From contig NC_088331.1 of NCBI RefSeq assembly GCF_036884655.1, forward strand, positions 12,471,001 to 12,535,000: a stretch of 64,000 bases of DNA. Reading direction: 5' to 3'. Position 1 is the stretch's first letter; the number at the start of each line of letters is the position of its first letter. The notes below the pieces were generated by a model, which made no database searches, was not told where the DNA came from, and saw only the letters and a program-made list of their open reading frames with translations. This stretch comes from Musa acuminata AAA Group (lineage: Eukaryota; Streptophyta; Magnoliopsida; Zingiberales; Musaceae). A program made the position numbers and the translations under genes. This document shows positions 22,306 through 33,024 of this stretch, piece by piece.

Positions 22306-24415
22306 TGTTAGGATCGGAGCGGCACTAAGAGGGGGGGCGTGAATTAGTGCAGTGGATTAAAACTTCGATTTTGGAAAAATCTTTTGTACGATAAAAAACC
22401 GAACTCGGAAGTGCTTATCTTGAAAGCGTGTTTGTAAAGATGTGCAGCAAAAGTAATGAGGAAGTAAAGCACGTATAAAGGTTTGTTGTAAGGTAAATAA
22501 CAATAAGTAAATGCAAACCAGAGAACACACCAATTTAAAGTGGTTCGGTCAAAATGACCTACATCCACTTGTGAAGCCTTCTTCGAAGAGGCTCCCAACT
22601 TCCACTAGCAAATCACTTTGAAGGGGAAGGACAAATACCCCTCTTACAACTTTTTACAAGTGGTTCACACTCTTACAAATTTTCAAAGAGAAAGAGGGAG
22701 GTGAACACTCAAGCTATTGAAAACAAAAACTTACTAAAGGCTTTGCTAAGACTTTTATCTCAATCTCTTGTTTCTCAAAGGTTGTGATCTCAGTTGAGAA
22801 TTTAGGGGTATTTATAGGCCCCAAGAGGATTCAAATTTGGGCGCCAAATTTTGAATTCTCTTGGGTTTCCGAGGCTGGCGGTGCCACCGCTTGTCGGTGG
22901 TGGTGCCACCGCCTATTAGTGTCGGACATTGACAGTGTACTGGCGGTGCCATCGCCGGACCTCTCGGGTGCTGGGCGGTGCCACCGCTCAGTCCAGCGGT
23001 GCCATCGCTCGGTTCTCGGGTTTTGGGCGGTGCCACCGCTTAATCTGGCGGTGCCACCGCCTACACTATTTCAGCTCACTAGTTGGGCTCCAAACTTGGC
23101 CCAAACCAGTCCGAACTCGGGCCTAATTGGCCCCTACTTGGGTTATAGGATTAACACCTAATCCTAACCCTAATTAACGTGCTAACTACGAATTTAAAGA
23201 CATTTCCTAAGCTATTACAAAGTCCGTAATGTCACGGACAAACTTCTAAAAAGGATGTTTGATGTAATGCTTATGTATGTCCGTGTCTTTTGGCATGTTC
23301 ATGCCTTGTACAACATTTAGAGGGGCGACCGAAGGCTTAATAGTCCCATTTTAGTTGGGTTGGTGGCCTCTTTAGGCTTGTAAATAAAGGTTGTGTCATG
23401 TGGACACGTGTGAGAGATTTTCGTTCTGTAATGGACCATTTTACCCTTTATTGTGCCACTGTTCAAAGTTTATGAAGTATGTTTGTAATTTGCATTGTCT
23501 ATGAAGTGTTTTTCGGAGATGTTTGCTTATGGATCCCGATTGATGCGTTCTCTCTAACTCGTTCTCTCATTTGTTGGTCCTAAGGGACAATGGGAGGCTT
23601 CGGGGAGGCTGACCTTTGCGGACGGACACGCAAGGGTGCCAAACGACTTAGGAAAAACCAGCTAAGTCCGTGACAGTAAGTCAAGACTTTTTTCGGTGAG
23701 CTTCCGGTGAACTTCCGGTAGTCTTCCGACGAACTCTCGAAAACCATTCTACGGACTCCCGACAAGCTCCTAGACTTCACGATTTGATCTTGGCGAGTTC
23801 CAACGAGCTTCTTCGGCAAGCTCTGATCTTTCTCGGCGATCTCCGTGAACTTCCAACGAACCTTCCGGCGAGCTTTCGAAAAACCCTTCGGCAAGCTCCC
23901 TACTCATTCTCGGCTAGTTCCGGCAGCATTCCCGACGAACCTTCAGACTTCCGTCGAACTCTCGAACTCGCAACAAATCCTTCGCACTTGACTCTGACAC
24001 TTTGTTTCGCTTTATGTCTTCGTCGTTATCATAGTTAATCCTGCACACATAAGCTAAAACTCTACTCCGATCTAGACAATTATTACAACGTGAATTGACA
24101 TTCTGTTGCCCGGCACGTCATTGGTTGGCGCTTTGTCTAATTCTTCAGTGCATCGTCCTCTCTTGCGGCTTGTTGCCCAATCGATGGTTGACCTCTGCAA
24201 CCCCGATATCCTTGGCACAATTCCGTTCTTGGCCCGATGCCCGACGTCCGAAGCCTTCTGCCATCCAATATCCTAACGTGATCTCCTCCGGCGCAACGTC
24301 AATTCCTCCTGCGTTAACTGTCTAATCCTGATCGAGTAGACCTGCATCACTCAAAATCCAGTTAAACATATTAACACAATCAATTAGATTCATCATCAAA
24401 ATCCGAGATTCAACA
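22306..24415 (-). repeat. SC left (3') LTR, 2110 bp
   Basis: On plus it reads from TGTTAGGATCGGAGCGGC to GAGATTCAACA. Its terminus variant GTGCCGCTCCGATCCTAACA is shared only with the solo LTR at 28891-30486. An enlarged CGGAAG/CTTCCGGCGAG cluster lies at about 23690-23960, the palindrome cluster at 22875-23065, and a minus-strand TATA at 22809-22816. An adjacent PPT on the minus strand (24416-24430, AAAAAGTGGGAGAT) confirms orientation. Confidence 0.87.
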
Positions 24416-27400
24416 ATCTCCCACTTTTTGATGATGACAACTAATTGATGACTAACCGAGTTAACCTTAACTCCCCGGAGTTTAACCAAACTCCCCCTAT
24501 CAATATGCCATTAATAGAACACTTGAAGTATCTCAAATCCAAGTAACATTCATCACATGTTATGAAAAACATTTAAACCATCATGCAAATATATATATAA
24601 TATTCAATTCAATGCATGAAGTCATCAATATACTTCTCCCCCTATGTCATCAACAAAAAGGAGAAGTAGCTCTAGCTATTTTAAAAGATATGCAAGTTTT
24701 TACAATATGAAGTTAGATTTTCATCATAACATATAAGCACTAAAGCATAGCTAGATTCTTAAGTTCAATCATGGCAATTCAACACTTGAATTTTTGTGCA
24801 AGATTGCACTTTGCTTTTCTTTGCAAGTAACAATATTTATGATGTTTGTAGCAAATTTCTTCATTACAATGATCGAGCTAGCAAATTCTTCATTCTAAGT
24901 GTGCAAGCTAGCCATAACTTTCTCCCCCTTTGTCAATGTCAAAAAGAAGGAGAGGAACCAATGATTTAGACTTTTACATCAACTTTGCATCAATCAATAT
25001 TTCAATCATCACATGATGCATACAAGACAATAATGCAAAGAAATCATTTCATGAAGGATATCAATATGAAATTTCACCAAGGATCACATGATACAATCGC
25101 AAATCATGATATCATTATGCGATACATCATGAGATGATAATTTATCATATTAATGAAAGATATCAATTGTTAAACATGATATGATAATAGTCTCAAAACT
25201 TTCAATTTGTGATACATGTGATACATTGCGATACACTAAAAAATTTAATGTGATGCTTTTAAGGATATCAACCTATTTTTGATACAAAGCATGGCAAGAG
25301 CAATTATATTGGAAGTTTTCTAAGTTTTGCATTTTTTGCTTCTTTCGAAATAGCAATTCTTTGCTTCTCTACAAGCTAGCAACTTTTACGATATGCAAGT
25401 TTTACTATATACAAGTTAGCAAATTTAAAGATGTGCAAGTTGGCATATTTGCTTTTCTTTGCAATGTGCATGATAGTATTTCTTTGCAATGTGCTAGCAA
25501 ATTGTACATCATGCTAGCTAGCAAATTAAAGATGTTCAAGAAAGCAAGCTCTTTCTTCTCTTTTGAGAAGTGTCATTTTTGCTTCCTTAGCAAAATACCA
25601 AACTAGCAAGGGACCATGTTTTACATGAGACAATCAAACAATTTGGCAAGTGTTACATTTGTATCTTTTCTTTAAATATGCAAGAAAGTAAGCAAGTTTT
25701 TGCATTTTCTTGACTTGTGCAAGGTAGCTAATTTCTCTTTGAGATGGCCCTTTACATCAATTCAAGATAGCACATTAGCAACTCTTTCTCTCCCTTTGTC
25801 ATTGGCAAAAAGAAAGGAAGATTCAAGTCATAAATATCAAAATAATAATTTTATCATGAATATTTCATCATTGCGTGCATCATTATTGCATGCATAATAC
25901 CAAATCATCATATATATTTTCAAAACATATAAACTCATCATTATATGCATGATTTCAAATCATCATTCATATCATTTCAATCATTGTTTCAATCATCACT
26001 ATAACTCATCATGCACAAAATGTAAAATCATCTAACATGATACAAACATTTATTTTTAAAATATTTATCATTATTTTCACATATGATAATAAAGTATTCA
26101 TGATACTAAACATTAAGTCAATAATGATTCATTTTATCAAATATCTTCTTTTTATAAATAACAAAAATTGTAGGTGTACAAAGAAGAGATTGTGAAAAAA
26201 ATAATCTCAAGTAGTAAATCTAAGAAGTCAAGATCATAATTCGAATACAAACTCATTCAAATTCAAATCGTCAAATTCATCAAAATCTCAACATTACTTT
26301 CAAGAGATTCAAAATGGTATACATAGATTTATCATAAAGCAAATTAATTTTCAATCATCACACAAGGCATTTAAAGAATTTTTGAAACATAGGAGAATGA
26401 TTAATTTAAGCATGCAATGTTTCAATCAAATTCAAGTCATGAATACTAATACTTTCATATTGTGAGTATCAATTCATGAATACCAAAAGATATTATTTGT
26501 GATTCCAATTTTGCAAGATCAAGATTATGATTTAGATAAAACTCATTCAAATCAAATCGTTAACTTGAAATTCATAATCAAGTCATCAAAATCAATTTTG
26601 AGATTCACAAAATATCATGAAATCATTAATCTCGATCAGATGGAAAAATCATTTTTTAAGTGATTCTTTTTCATCTAAGCATGGCTTAGTCATTATATGC
26701 CAAATCAAGATAAGTATGAAAGTTCAAGACATAAAGGCAAAATCTTATAAAACAACTCATAAAGCAAGATTTTAAACATCTATTTTCAAGCCAGAGTAAG
26801 TCAATGATTCAATTATCTCATGTCATGAATTCTAACAAGCATGTCAAATTATCAACATCACATTAAAAAGATATTTCAAAAAGATATATCGATAAGTGAT
26901 TCATTTGTATCATTTCATTTTCAGAAGATTCTCCTCTTTGGTAAATAAATCTAGGAGAACAAAATGAATTAAGAGAGATATAACATGATTGAAGAATTGA
27001 ACATGATTCATATTTAAAATGTGTCTCATGTCATAAGTATGAATCAAGCATTTGTGAAATCCAAAATCATCCTCAAAGTCACATTCAATAAATTCATACA
27101 TGACAAGCATAGATTTATTAAAAAATCAATAAGATAGAGGATCGCATTTCATTTTTATAAATTTCTATTCATGTGATTTGCTTCTTATAAGCATGCCTTT
27201 ACCTTTAATAAAATAAGTGTCAACATTTAAGATGGAAAGGTAAATTTCGTAAAACAAATCATCAAGCATGATTCCATGATAATATCCTTTTAATATCTTG
27301 ATATTCATCATCAAGTATGATTTCAAAAAGTATGTTCAAGAGAAATCATTAAGATCAAATGCATGAAACACTCATTTATTTTCAAAATATTCATCATGTT

Positions 27401-27985
27401 TATTTTCATGAGATTCACAAGATTGGTAAAATAAATTCATTAATCTCAATAGGATAGAAATTTCATTTCCATTTCATACAATTGATTTCATGTGAGGGTA
27501 TTCAAATCTTTTGTGAAAACATATATCATCATTTAAAATCGAAACATAAGTTTCGTCATGAAGCCGTCAAGACCAAACACATCATGATATCACATCTATC
27601 ATCAAAAGACTATCAAGAAATTCATATATATATGTACATGCACTATGTCATGAGAATGTCATCTTAATTCGTCATAAAAACGATTAGACCAAAAACATGT
27701 TAATCTAAAATGAGAGTTTCAAATCAACATTTACTTCAAAATCTCATACATAACATAAAATCATCAAGATACACATGCATAGATTAATCCTAAGCATTAT
27801 CACATATCATATAATTATCATCCCTAATGTTGCATACATCATTCAACATTTCAAAACATAACATGCATGAAACCTTAGCAATATACTTTTCATGATCAAA
27901 TTTTTAATTTTTCAAAGATGCTAAAAAGAAAAACAATTTTTTATTTCCTATTCCTACTATCTAAATTAAGCACTCATGAAAAACT
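24416..27985 (-). other. SC long AT-rich non-coding region
   Basis: Minus-strand equivalent of the SB 3' region. Purine tracts on the minus strand appear as CTCCCCCTATGTCATCAAC (about 24645), CTCCCCCTTTGTCAATG (about 24925) and CTCTCCCTTTGTCATTGGC (about 25790). Repeats of GCTAGC/CTTGC words lie at 25300-25750. The rest (25900-27980) is rich in ATCAT words with no coding signal. Confidence 0.75.
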
Positions 27986-28890
27986 TCAAGTAATTTCAAA
28001 ATAATTCAAGAGAGTTGAGTTACTTACCTTATAGTCGAAGCCCGTCAAAGCCCAATTCATCGTTTCACCTTTGGAAGTTCTTGATTCATCCTTGGTTGCC
28101 TTCCTCTTCTTTGGCCTCTTCCTCCGTTCAAGTTCATTGTTTATTTTAGATTTTTATTTAATAAACTTATTAAGATTTAGTGTTCGAAGTTCAAGTTCAT
28201 CATTGTCCTCATCACTTGAGTCATCGCTCAAGTGGTATTCATTTGTCCGGAGTTCCAAATCCTTCCTATTTTTTGGAAGGTGGTTCAAGTGCACATCGCG
28301 TTCAAAATGTTCTAAAAGTTTCATTTCATAGGTCATTAATGACCCAATTATTCTTCTAATGGAAAATCATTTAATTTTTTTATCTCTTGTATTGCAGTTA
28401 TTTTAGGATCCCACCCTTTTGGAAGGGATCTTAAGATCTTACTTACGAGATCAAAATTCGAAAAAGATTTACTAAGAACTCTTAGATTATTGATGACATC
28501 CGTGAAACGGGTGTACATGTCGCCTATAGTCTCGCTTGGTTGTATTCAAAAAAGCTCAAAATCATGCAATAAAATGTTAACTTTCGAGTCTTTGACTCTA
28601 CTAGTTCCCTCGTGCGTGATTTCAAGTGTTCGCCAAATATCAAAAATCGTTTCACACATAGAAACCCGATTAAACTCGTTTTTGTCTAAGGCACAAAACA
28701 AGGCATTCATAGCCTTTGCGTTTAAAGAAAAATACTTCTTCTCCAAATCTGACCATTTGTTCATTGGTTTAGAGGGAAGTTCAAAATCGTTTTCAACAAT
28801 ATTCCATAAATCCAAATTCATAGAAATCAAGAAAATTCTCATTCGAGTTTTCCAATAAGTGTAGTCCAATCCGTTAAACAATGGTGGACG
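27986..28890 (-). pseudogene. SC gag, main part
   Basis: Read on the minus strand from 28890: FNGLDYTYWKTRMRIFL, LFCALDKNEFNRVS, then broken reading near 28480-28340, HLPKNRKDLELRTNEYHL-type and acidic DDSSDEDNDELELR motifs, and a basic RRKRPKKRKATK tail ending at TGA (27986-27988). It lacks the CCHC knuckle exactly as SB does. Several stops occur. The first residues of the protein lie beyond the solo LTR (30492-30530). Confidence 0.8.
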
Positions 28891-30486
28891 TGTTGAATCT
28901 CGTATTTTGATGACGAAACCACTTGATATGTGTTTATAATCTAAACTGCATTTTGAGTGATGCAGGTCTACTCGATCAGGATTAGACAGTTGACGCAGGA
29001 GGAATTGACGTTGTGCCGGAGGAGATCACGTCAGGGTATTGGACGGCAAAAGGCTTCAGACGTCGGGCATCGGGCCAAAGAGAGCGGAATTGCGCCAAGG
29101 ATATCGGGGTTACGGAGGTCAACCGTCGATTGGGCAACAAGCCGTAAGAGAGGACAATGTGCTGAAGAATCGAATGAAGCGCCAAACAATGATGTGCCGG
29201 GCAACATAATGTCAATTCACGTTGTAATAATTGTCTAGATCGGAGTAGAGTTTTGGCTTGTGTGTGTAGGATTAACTACGATAATGATGAAGACATAAAG
29301 CGAAATAAAGTATCGGAGTCAAGTGCGAAGGTTTCGTTGGGAGTTCGAGAGTTCGACGAAAGTCCGAAGGTTCGTCGGGAATGCTGCCGGAACTAGCCAA
29401 GAATGAGTAGGGAGCTTGCTGAAGGGTTTTTCGGAAGCTCGCCAGAAGGTTCGTTGGAAGTTCGCGGAGCTCTCCGAGAAAGATCGGAGCTTGCCGAAGA
29501 AGCTCGTTGGAACTCGCCAATATCAAATTGTGAAGTCTAGGAGCTTGCCGGGAGTCCGCAGAATGGTTTCCGAGAGTTTGTCGGAAAACCGTCGGAAGTT
29601 CGCCGGAAGCTCGCCGGAAGAAGTCTTGACTTACGGACTTTGTAATAGCTTAGAAAATGTCTTTAAATTCGTAGTTAGCATATTAATTAGGGTTAAGATT
29701 ATGTATTAATCCTATAACCCAAGTAAGGGCCAATTGGGCCCGAGTTTGGACTAGTTTGGGCCAAGTTTGGAGCCCAACCAGTGAGCTGAATTGGCCTAGG
29801 CGGTGGAACCGCCCAGCACCCGAGAGCTGGGCGGTGGCACCGCCAGTCCACTGTCAGTGTTTGACACTGACAGGCGGTGGCACCGCCAGCCTCGGAAACC
29901 CAAGAGAATTCAAATTTTGGAGCCCAAATTTGAATCCTCTTGGGGCCTATAAATACCCCTCGATTCTCAGTAGAGAATACAACCTTTTGAGAAGCTAGAA
30001 GTTGAGAAAAGCTTTAGGAAAAGTCTTGTTTTCAATAGCTTGAGTGTTCACCTCCTTTCTTTTCATTGAAATCTTTGTAAAAGGGTGAACCACTTGTAAG
30101 AGGTTGTAAGAGGGGTGTAAAAAGGAGGTTGATCTTCGCCTAGCAAAGGAAGATCATTAATGGATGCCGGTGGCCTCGACGGAAGAGGAATCGGAGGAGT
30201 GGATGTAGGTCACGATTGACCGAACCACTATAAACTACCGTCTTCTCTGGTTTGCATTTATCTTATTGTCATTTATATTACTGCAAACCATCTTCAATTT
30301 GATACTCTACTTCTTTGTCTCCTTCTTACATATGCCTTCAAGTTAAAACGCAATCGAAACGGTTTCAAACAAAACGTTGCTTTTATCGTACGAAGTTTCC
30401 ATAAGTGTTTAAATCGTCGAAAGTTTATCATACTTTACCATTGCACTAATTCACCCCCCCCTCTTAGTGCCGCTCCGGTCCTAACA
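28891..30486 (+). repeat. Solo LTR inserted in SC gag, 1596 bp
   Basis: Complete LTR from TGTTGAATCTCG to CCTAACA with no internal region. The flanks are GGACG (28886-28890) and GGACC (30487-30491), a 5-bp duplication with one mismatch. The gag of SC reads across once the LTR is ignored. It contains TATAAATA (29948-29955), a short palindrome cluster (29795-29890) and poly-C (about 30455). It probably formed by LTR-LTR recombination. Confidence 0.88.
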
Positions 30487-30491
30487 GGACC

Positions 30492-30580
30492 AACAACCGA
30501 TAAGCCCTCTTGAAAGCCATGAAGAGCCATTTCTCTCGGATGTAAATCCGAAATGAGAAATACCAGGCTCTGATACTAAT
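30492..30580 (-). pseudogene. SC gag start, leader and primer binding site
   Basis: The minus-strand ATG is at 30530-30528 and encodes MALHGFQEGLSVV, as in SB. Upstream on the minus strand are the leader (ATTTCTCATTTCGGATTTAC) and a PBS-like site (plus strand GGCTCTGATACTAAT, about 30567-30580), one base off the initiator tRNA-Met complement. Confidence 0.8.
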
Positions 30581-31671
30581 TGTTAGGATCAAGGGCTTTG
30601 ATACCGGGGTCTCGGGTGTACAACCGCCTAGTAGCTCGGAGATTGAGCCTCTGGGCAGTGCCACCGCCTGACAAGAGCGGTTGCACCACCCAGTCTCACT
30701 CGGAGATTGAGCCCAGGCAGTTCCACCGCTTGACTGGGGCGGTTCCACCACCCAGCTTTCCTGGGAGACCATCTCATGGGTGGTGCCACCGCCGACCCTA
30801 GCAATGCCACCGCTTGGCAGGAATTCTGGTCCAAATGGGTTGATCCATTCGACCCAATTTGGGTCTATCAAGGGCCCAATTGCCCCCATATTAAGTTAAT
30901 GGGATCACCTCTCATTCCTAACTTAATCTACATGCTAACTATGATATTTCTTAAGACATTTACTACAACTTGCTCCGGTGCGTCAATCGCTTCTTCCGGC
31001 GAGCTTCCGACGAACTTCCGGTGAACATCCGACAAGCCTTCGGTGATGCTCTAGCGGACTTCCGGCCAACTCCTGGACTTGCGACGATCCACTTGGCGAG
31101 TTCCGATGAGCTTCTTTGGCAAGCTCCTAGACTTCTCAGATTTGTTCTCGTAGAACCTCCGACGACCATTCGGACTTCCGTCGAACTCTCGAACCCCCAA
31201 CATGATCAAGGTCTTGATTCCGGCACAACTCCTACTGCATGTCTTTCTTCCATTGTAGTTAATCCTGCACATATAAAATAAAACTTTGATTGAGATAATT
31301 AATCCTAAGCAATTAACCAAGTTGTCCGGCATGTCATTGGTCCCTCGACGCTTCGTTCGATTATTCGGCGCATCGTCCCCTCTTGCTGCCTATTGCCCAA
31401 TCGGTCAGTTAACTCCGCAACTCCGATATCCTTGGCACAATACCCACTCTTCTTGGCCCGATGCCCAAGTCCACGGCCCAAAGCCTTCTATCGATACGTC
31501 GACCGATCCACCGGCCCGACGTCCAATCTTCTGACATGTTCCTCCAGCACAACATGATTTTTTCTGCTTTAATCATCTAATCTTGATCGAAGCATCCTAC
31601 ATCACTCAAAACGTAGATTAAAACATAAACGCATATCAAGTGGTTTCATCATCAAAATACGAGATTCAACA
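30581..31671 (-). repeat. SC right (5') LTR, 1091 bp, lacking TATA and U5
   Basis: On plus it reads TGTTAGGATCAAGGGC to GAGATTCAACA. The U3 part is SB type (extra module, CGGAAG block, palindromes at 30605-30825). The stretch from the palindromes through TATA, R and most of U5 with its poly-C is missing (roughly 0.7 kb against SB). The LTR is therefore promoterless. Confidence 0.85.
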
Positions 31672-32242
31672 CCAAGATTGTGACACAAACTACTCATACA
31701 TGAAGGTGGAATTTCCGAGATGGAAAGATGGAGATCTGACTAGTTGGATCTCTAGAGCAGAAACTTTTTTTCATTTTCATAGAACTCCAGAAGAATCCAA
31801 GGTGGAAATAGCCTCAATCCAATTAGAGAGAGATGCAATCCAATGGTATGATTGGTATGAACCATTCCACGAAGTTCCTTCATGGGAGCAGTTCAAAAGA
31901 TGGCTTATTATTCGCTTCGGCCTATCAGAATATGAGAATGTTGATGGACAGCTCATCAAAATTCGTCAGACTTCTACAGTATTGGAATATCATAGCAAGT
32001 TTGAAAGATTATCAAATCAAGCTAGGGATTGGTCAGAACGAAAACTTTTGGGTATATTTATTGAAGGGCTTATTCCAGAGATCCGGTGTGAAGTTAAGGC
32101 TCGTCAACCCCACACTATGATAGGTGCTTTCTCATTCGCACATCTACATGAGAAAAATATTAGCAAGGAAATATCAGCAAGGGGTTTGTACTTGATGAAA
32201 AGTGGAGTATGGAGCACCAATGTAAACAAGGGCAACATATGA
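31672..32242 (+). pseudogene. G2 gag (Retrotrans_gag) fragment
   Basis: An open stretch with the classic Gypsy gag core: FPRWKDGDLTSWISRAETFF, IQLERDAIQWYDWY, VPSWEQFKRWLIIRFG, LEYHSKFERLSNQARDW and FIEGLIPEIRCEVKARQP. The start lies upstream of the junction and is lost. A frameshift in the knuckle region near 32200 ends the frame. Confidence 0.82.
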
Positions 32243-32660
32243 TGATTGAGCCAATTGGAGAGAAACCGAAAGCAGAAGAGTTGGACTCCGATTATGAAGG
32301 TGTGGAAACTGATAAAGATAGTGAAGCCATCACACATACAGTGCATGCATTGGCTGGCTATGTTAACCCACAAACTATGAAAATCAGAGGAACTTTGAAG
32401 CATCAGCCTGTCACTATGTTGATTGATATGTGCAGCACTAATAATTTTATGGACAGGAAAGTTACAGCCCGATTAGCTTATCACATTGAAGGCTGTGATA
32501 GATTCGAAGTAAAGATTGCTAATGGACAAATTTTAACTCGTGATAGCAAAGGCCAAGAGTTTCTTGCAATGATTACTATACTGAAAGACTAACCTGTTGC
32601 TTACACTGTCAAAAAGTGGAGACCATACTTACATGATCAACGGGTTGTGATGCATTGCAG
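32209..32660 (+). pseudogene. G2 protease-RNase H fusion remnant
   Basis: HQCKQGQHMMIEP is what remains of the knuckle. An acidic linker and then TMLIDMCSTNNFMDRK (about 32411-32460) follow; the active-site DTG is degraded to DMC, as in G1. The frame stops at 32590-32592 but continues as PVAYTVKKWRPYLHDQ, the RNase H-like string shared with G1. Confidence 0.68.
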
Positions 32661-32687
32661 ATAGCCTATGATTGAAGTACTGAAAGA

Positions 32688-33024
32688 GTCATTTTGGTTC
32701 AGTTAGAGTCAGGTAAAAGTTTATTTAATATGTATTTATTATTAGAGTCTAAGTCCAAGTGGACTCTGGGTGGAACTCTATAAATAGTGATGTAATCCTT
32801 TCTTTTGGAAATCAATCAATCAATCAATCAATGGAATGTTATTCCACTCTATGGACAAACCCTAGGAGGTTGATCCTCTCGAAGTGATCAAGGAGGCTAA
32901 TCCCCTCGAAGTGATCAAGGAGGGCCGATCCCCTCGAAGCGATTAAGGAGGCCAATCCCCTCGAAGCGATCATTATAATTCTCTTTTCTTCCCTTTCTTC
33001 CATGATAAAACCTTAGGGTCTTAT
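32688..33024 (+). repeat. G2 LTR remnant
   Basis: Aligns to the G1 LTR from TTTGGTTCAGTTAGAGTC to CTTAT, with the LTR start missing and the last two bases replaced by the SE LTR. It contains TATAAATA (about 32780), an (ATCA)n run (32811-32831) and an expanded 27-bp tandem repeat. Confidence 0.65.
32864..32973 (+). repeat. 27-bp tandem repeat, four copies
   Basis: Units start at 32864, 32891, 32918 and 32946 and follow AGGAGGCYAATCCCCTCGAA plus GYGATCA. G1 has one copy at the equivalent place (about 5307-5335), so the array expanded after the two copies separated. Confidence 0.85.

Larger units (their letters stand above)
22306..31671 (-). mobile_element. SC: minus-strand non-autonomous Sirevirus with mismatched LTRs
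   Basis: In minus orientation: right LTR (31671-30581), PBS, gag, long AT-rich region, PPT, left LTR (24415-22306). Gag and internal region resemble SB: no knuckle and no pol. The two LTRs belong to different subfamilies and differ in length (1091 and 2110 bp). Flanks do not match (GTTGG left, CCAAG right), so recombination between elements or a complex rearrangement is likely. A solo LTR lies inside its gag. Confidence 0.78.
31672..33024 (+). mobile_element. G2: Gypsy deletion derivative, sister of G1
   Basis: It holds gag, a protease remnant with the DMCSTNN motif, the protease-to-RNase H join (VAYTVKKWRPYL near 32600) and an LTR remnant. It has the same large deletion as G1, so both descend from one deleted ancestor. 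G2 keeps the gag segment that G1 lost, but lacks about 165 bp around its PPT and LTR start. It is bounded on both sides by minus-strand Sirevirus LTRs. Confidence 0.75.

Noticed and set aside
22306..31671. SC as a simple single insertion into the SA 3' LTR
   Set aside because: Right and left flanks do not form a duplication, and the rest of the SA LTR is not found after 31671.
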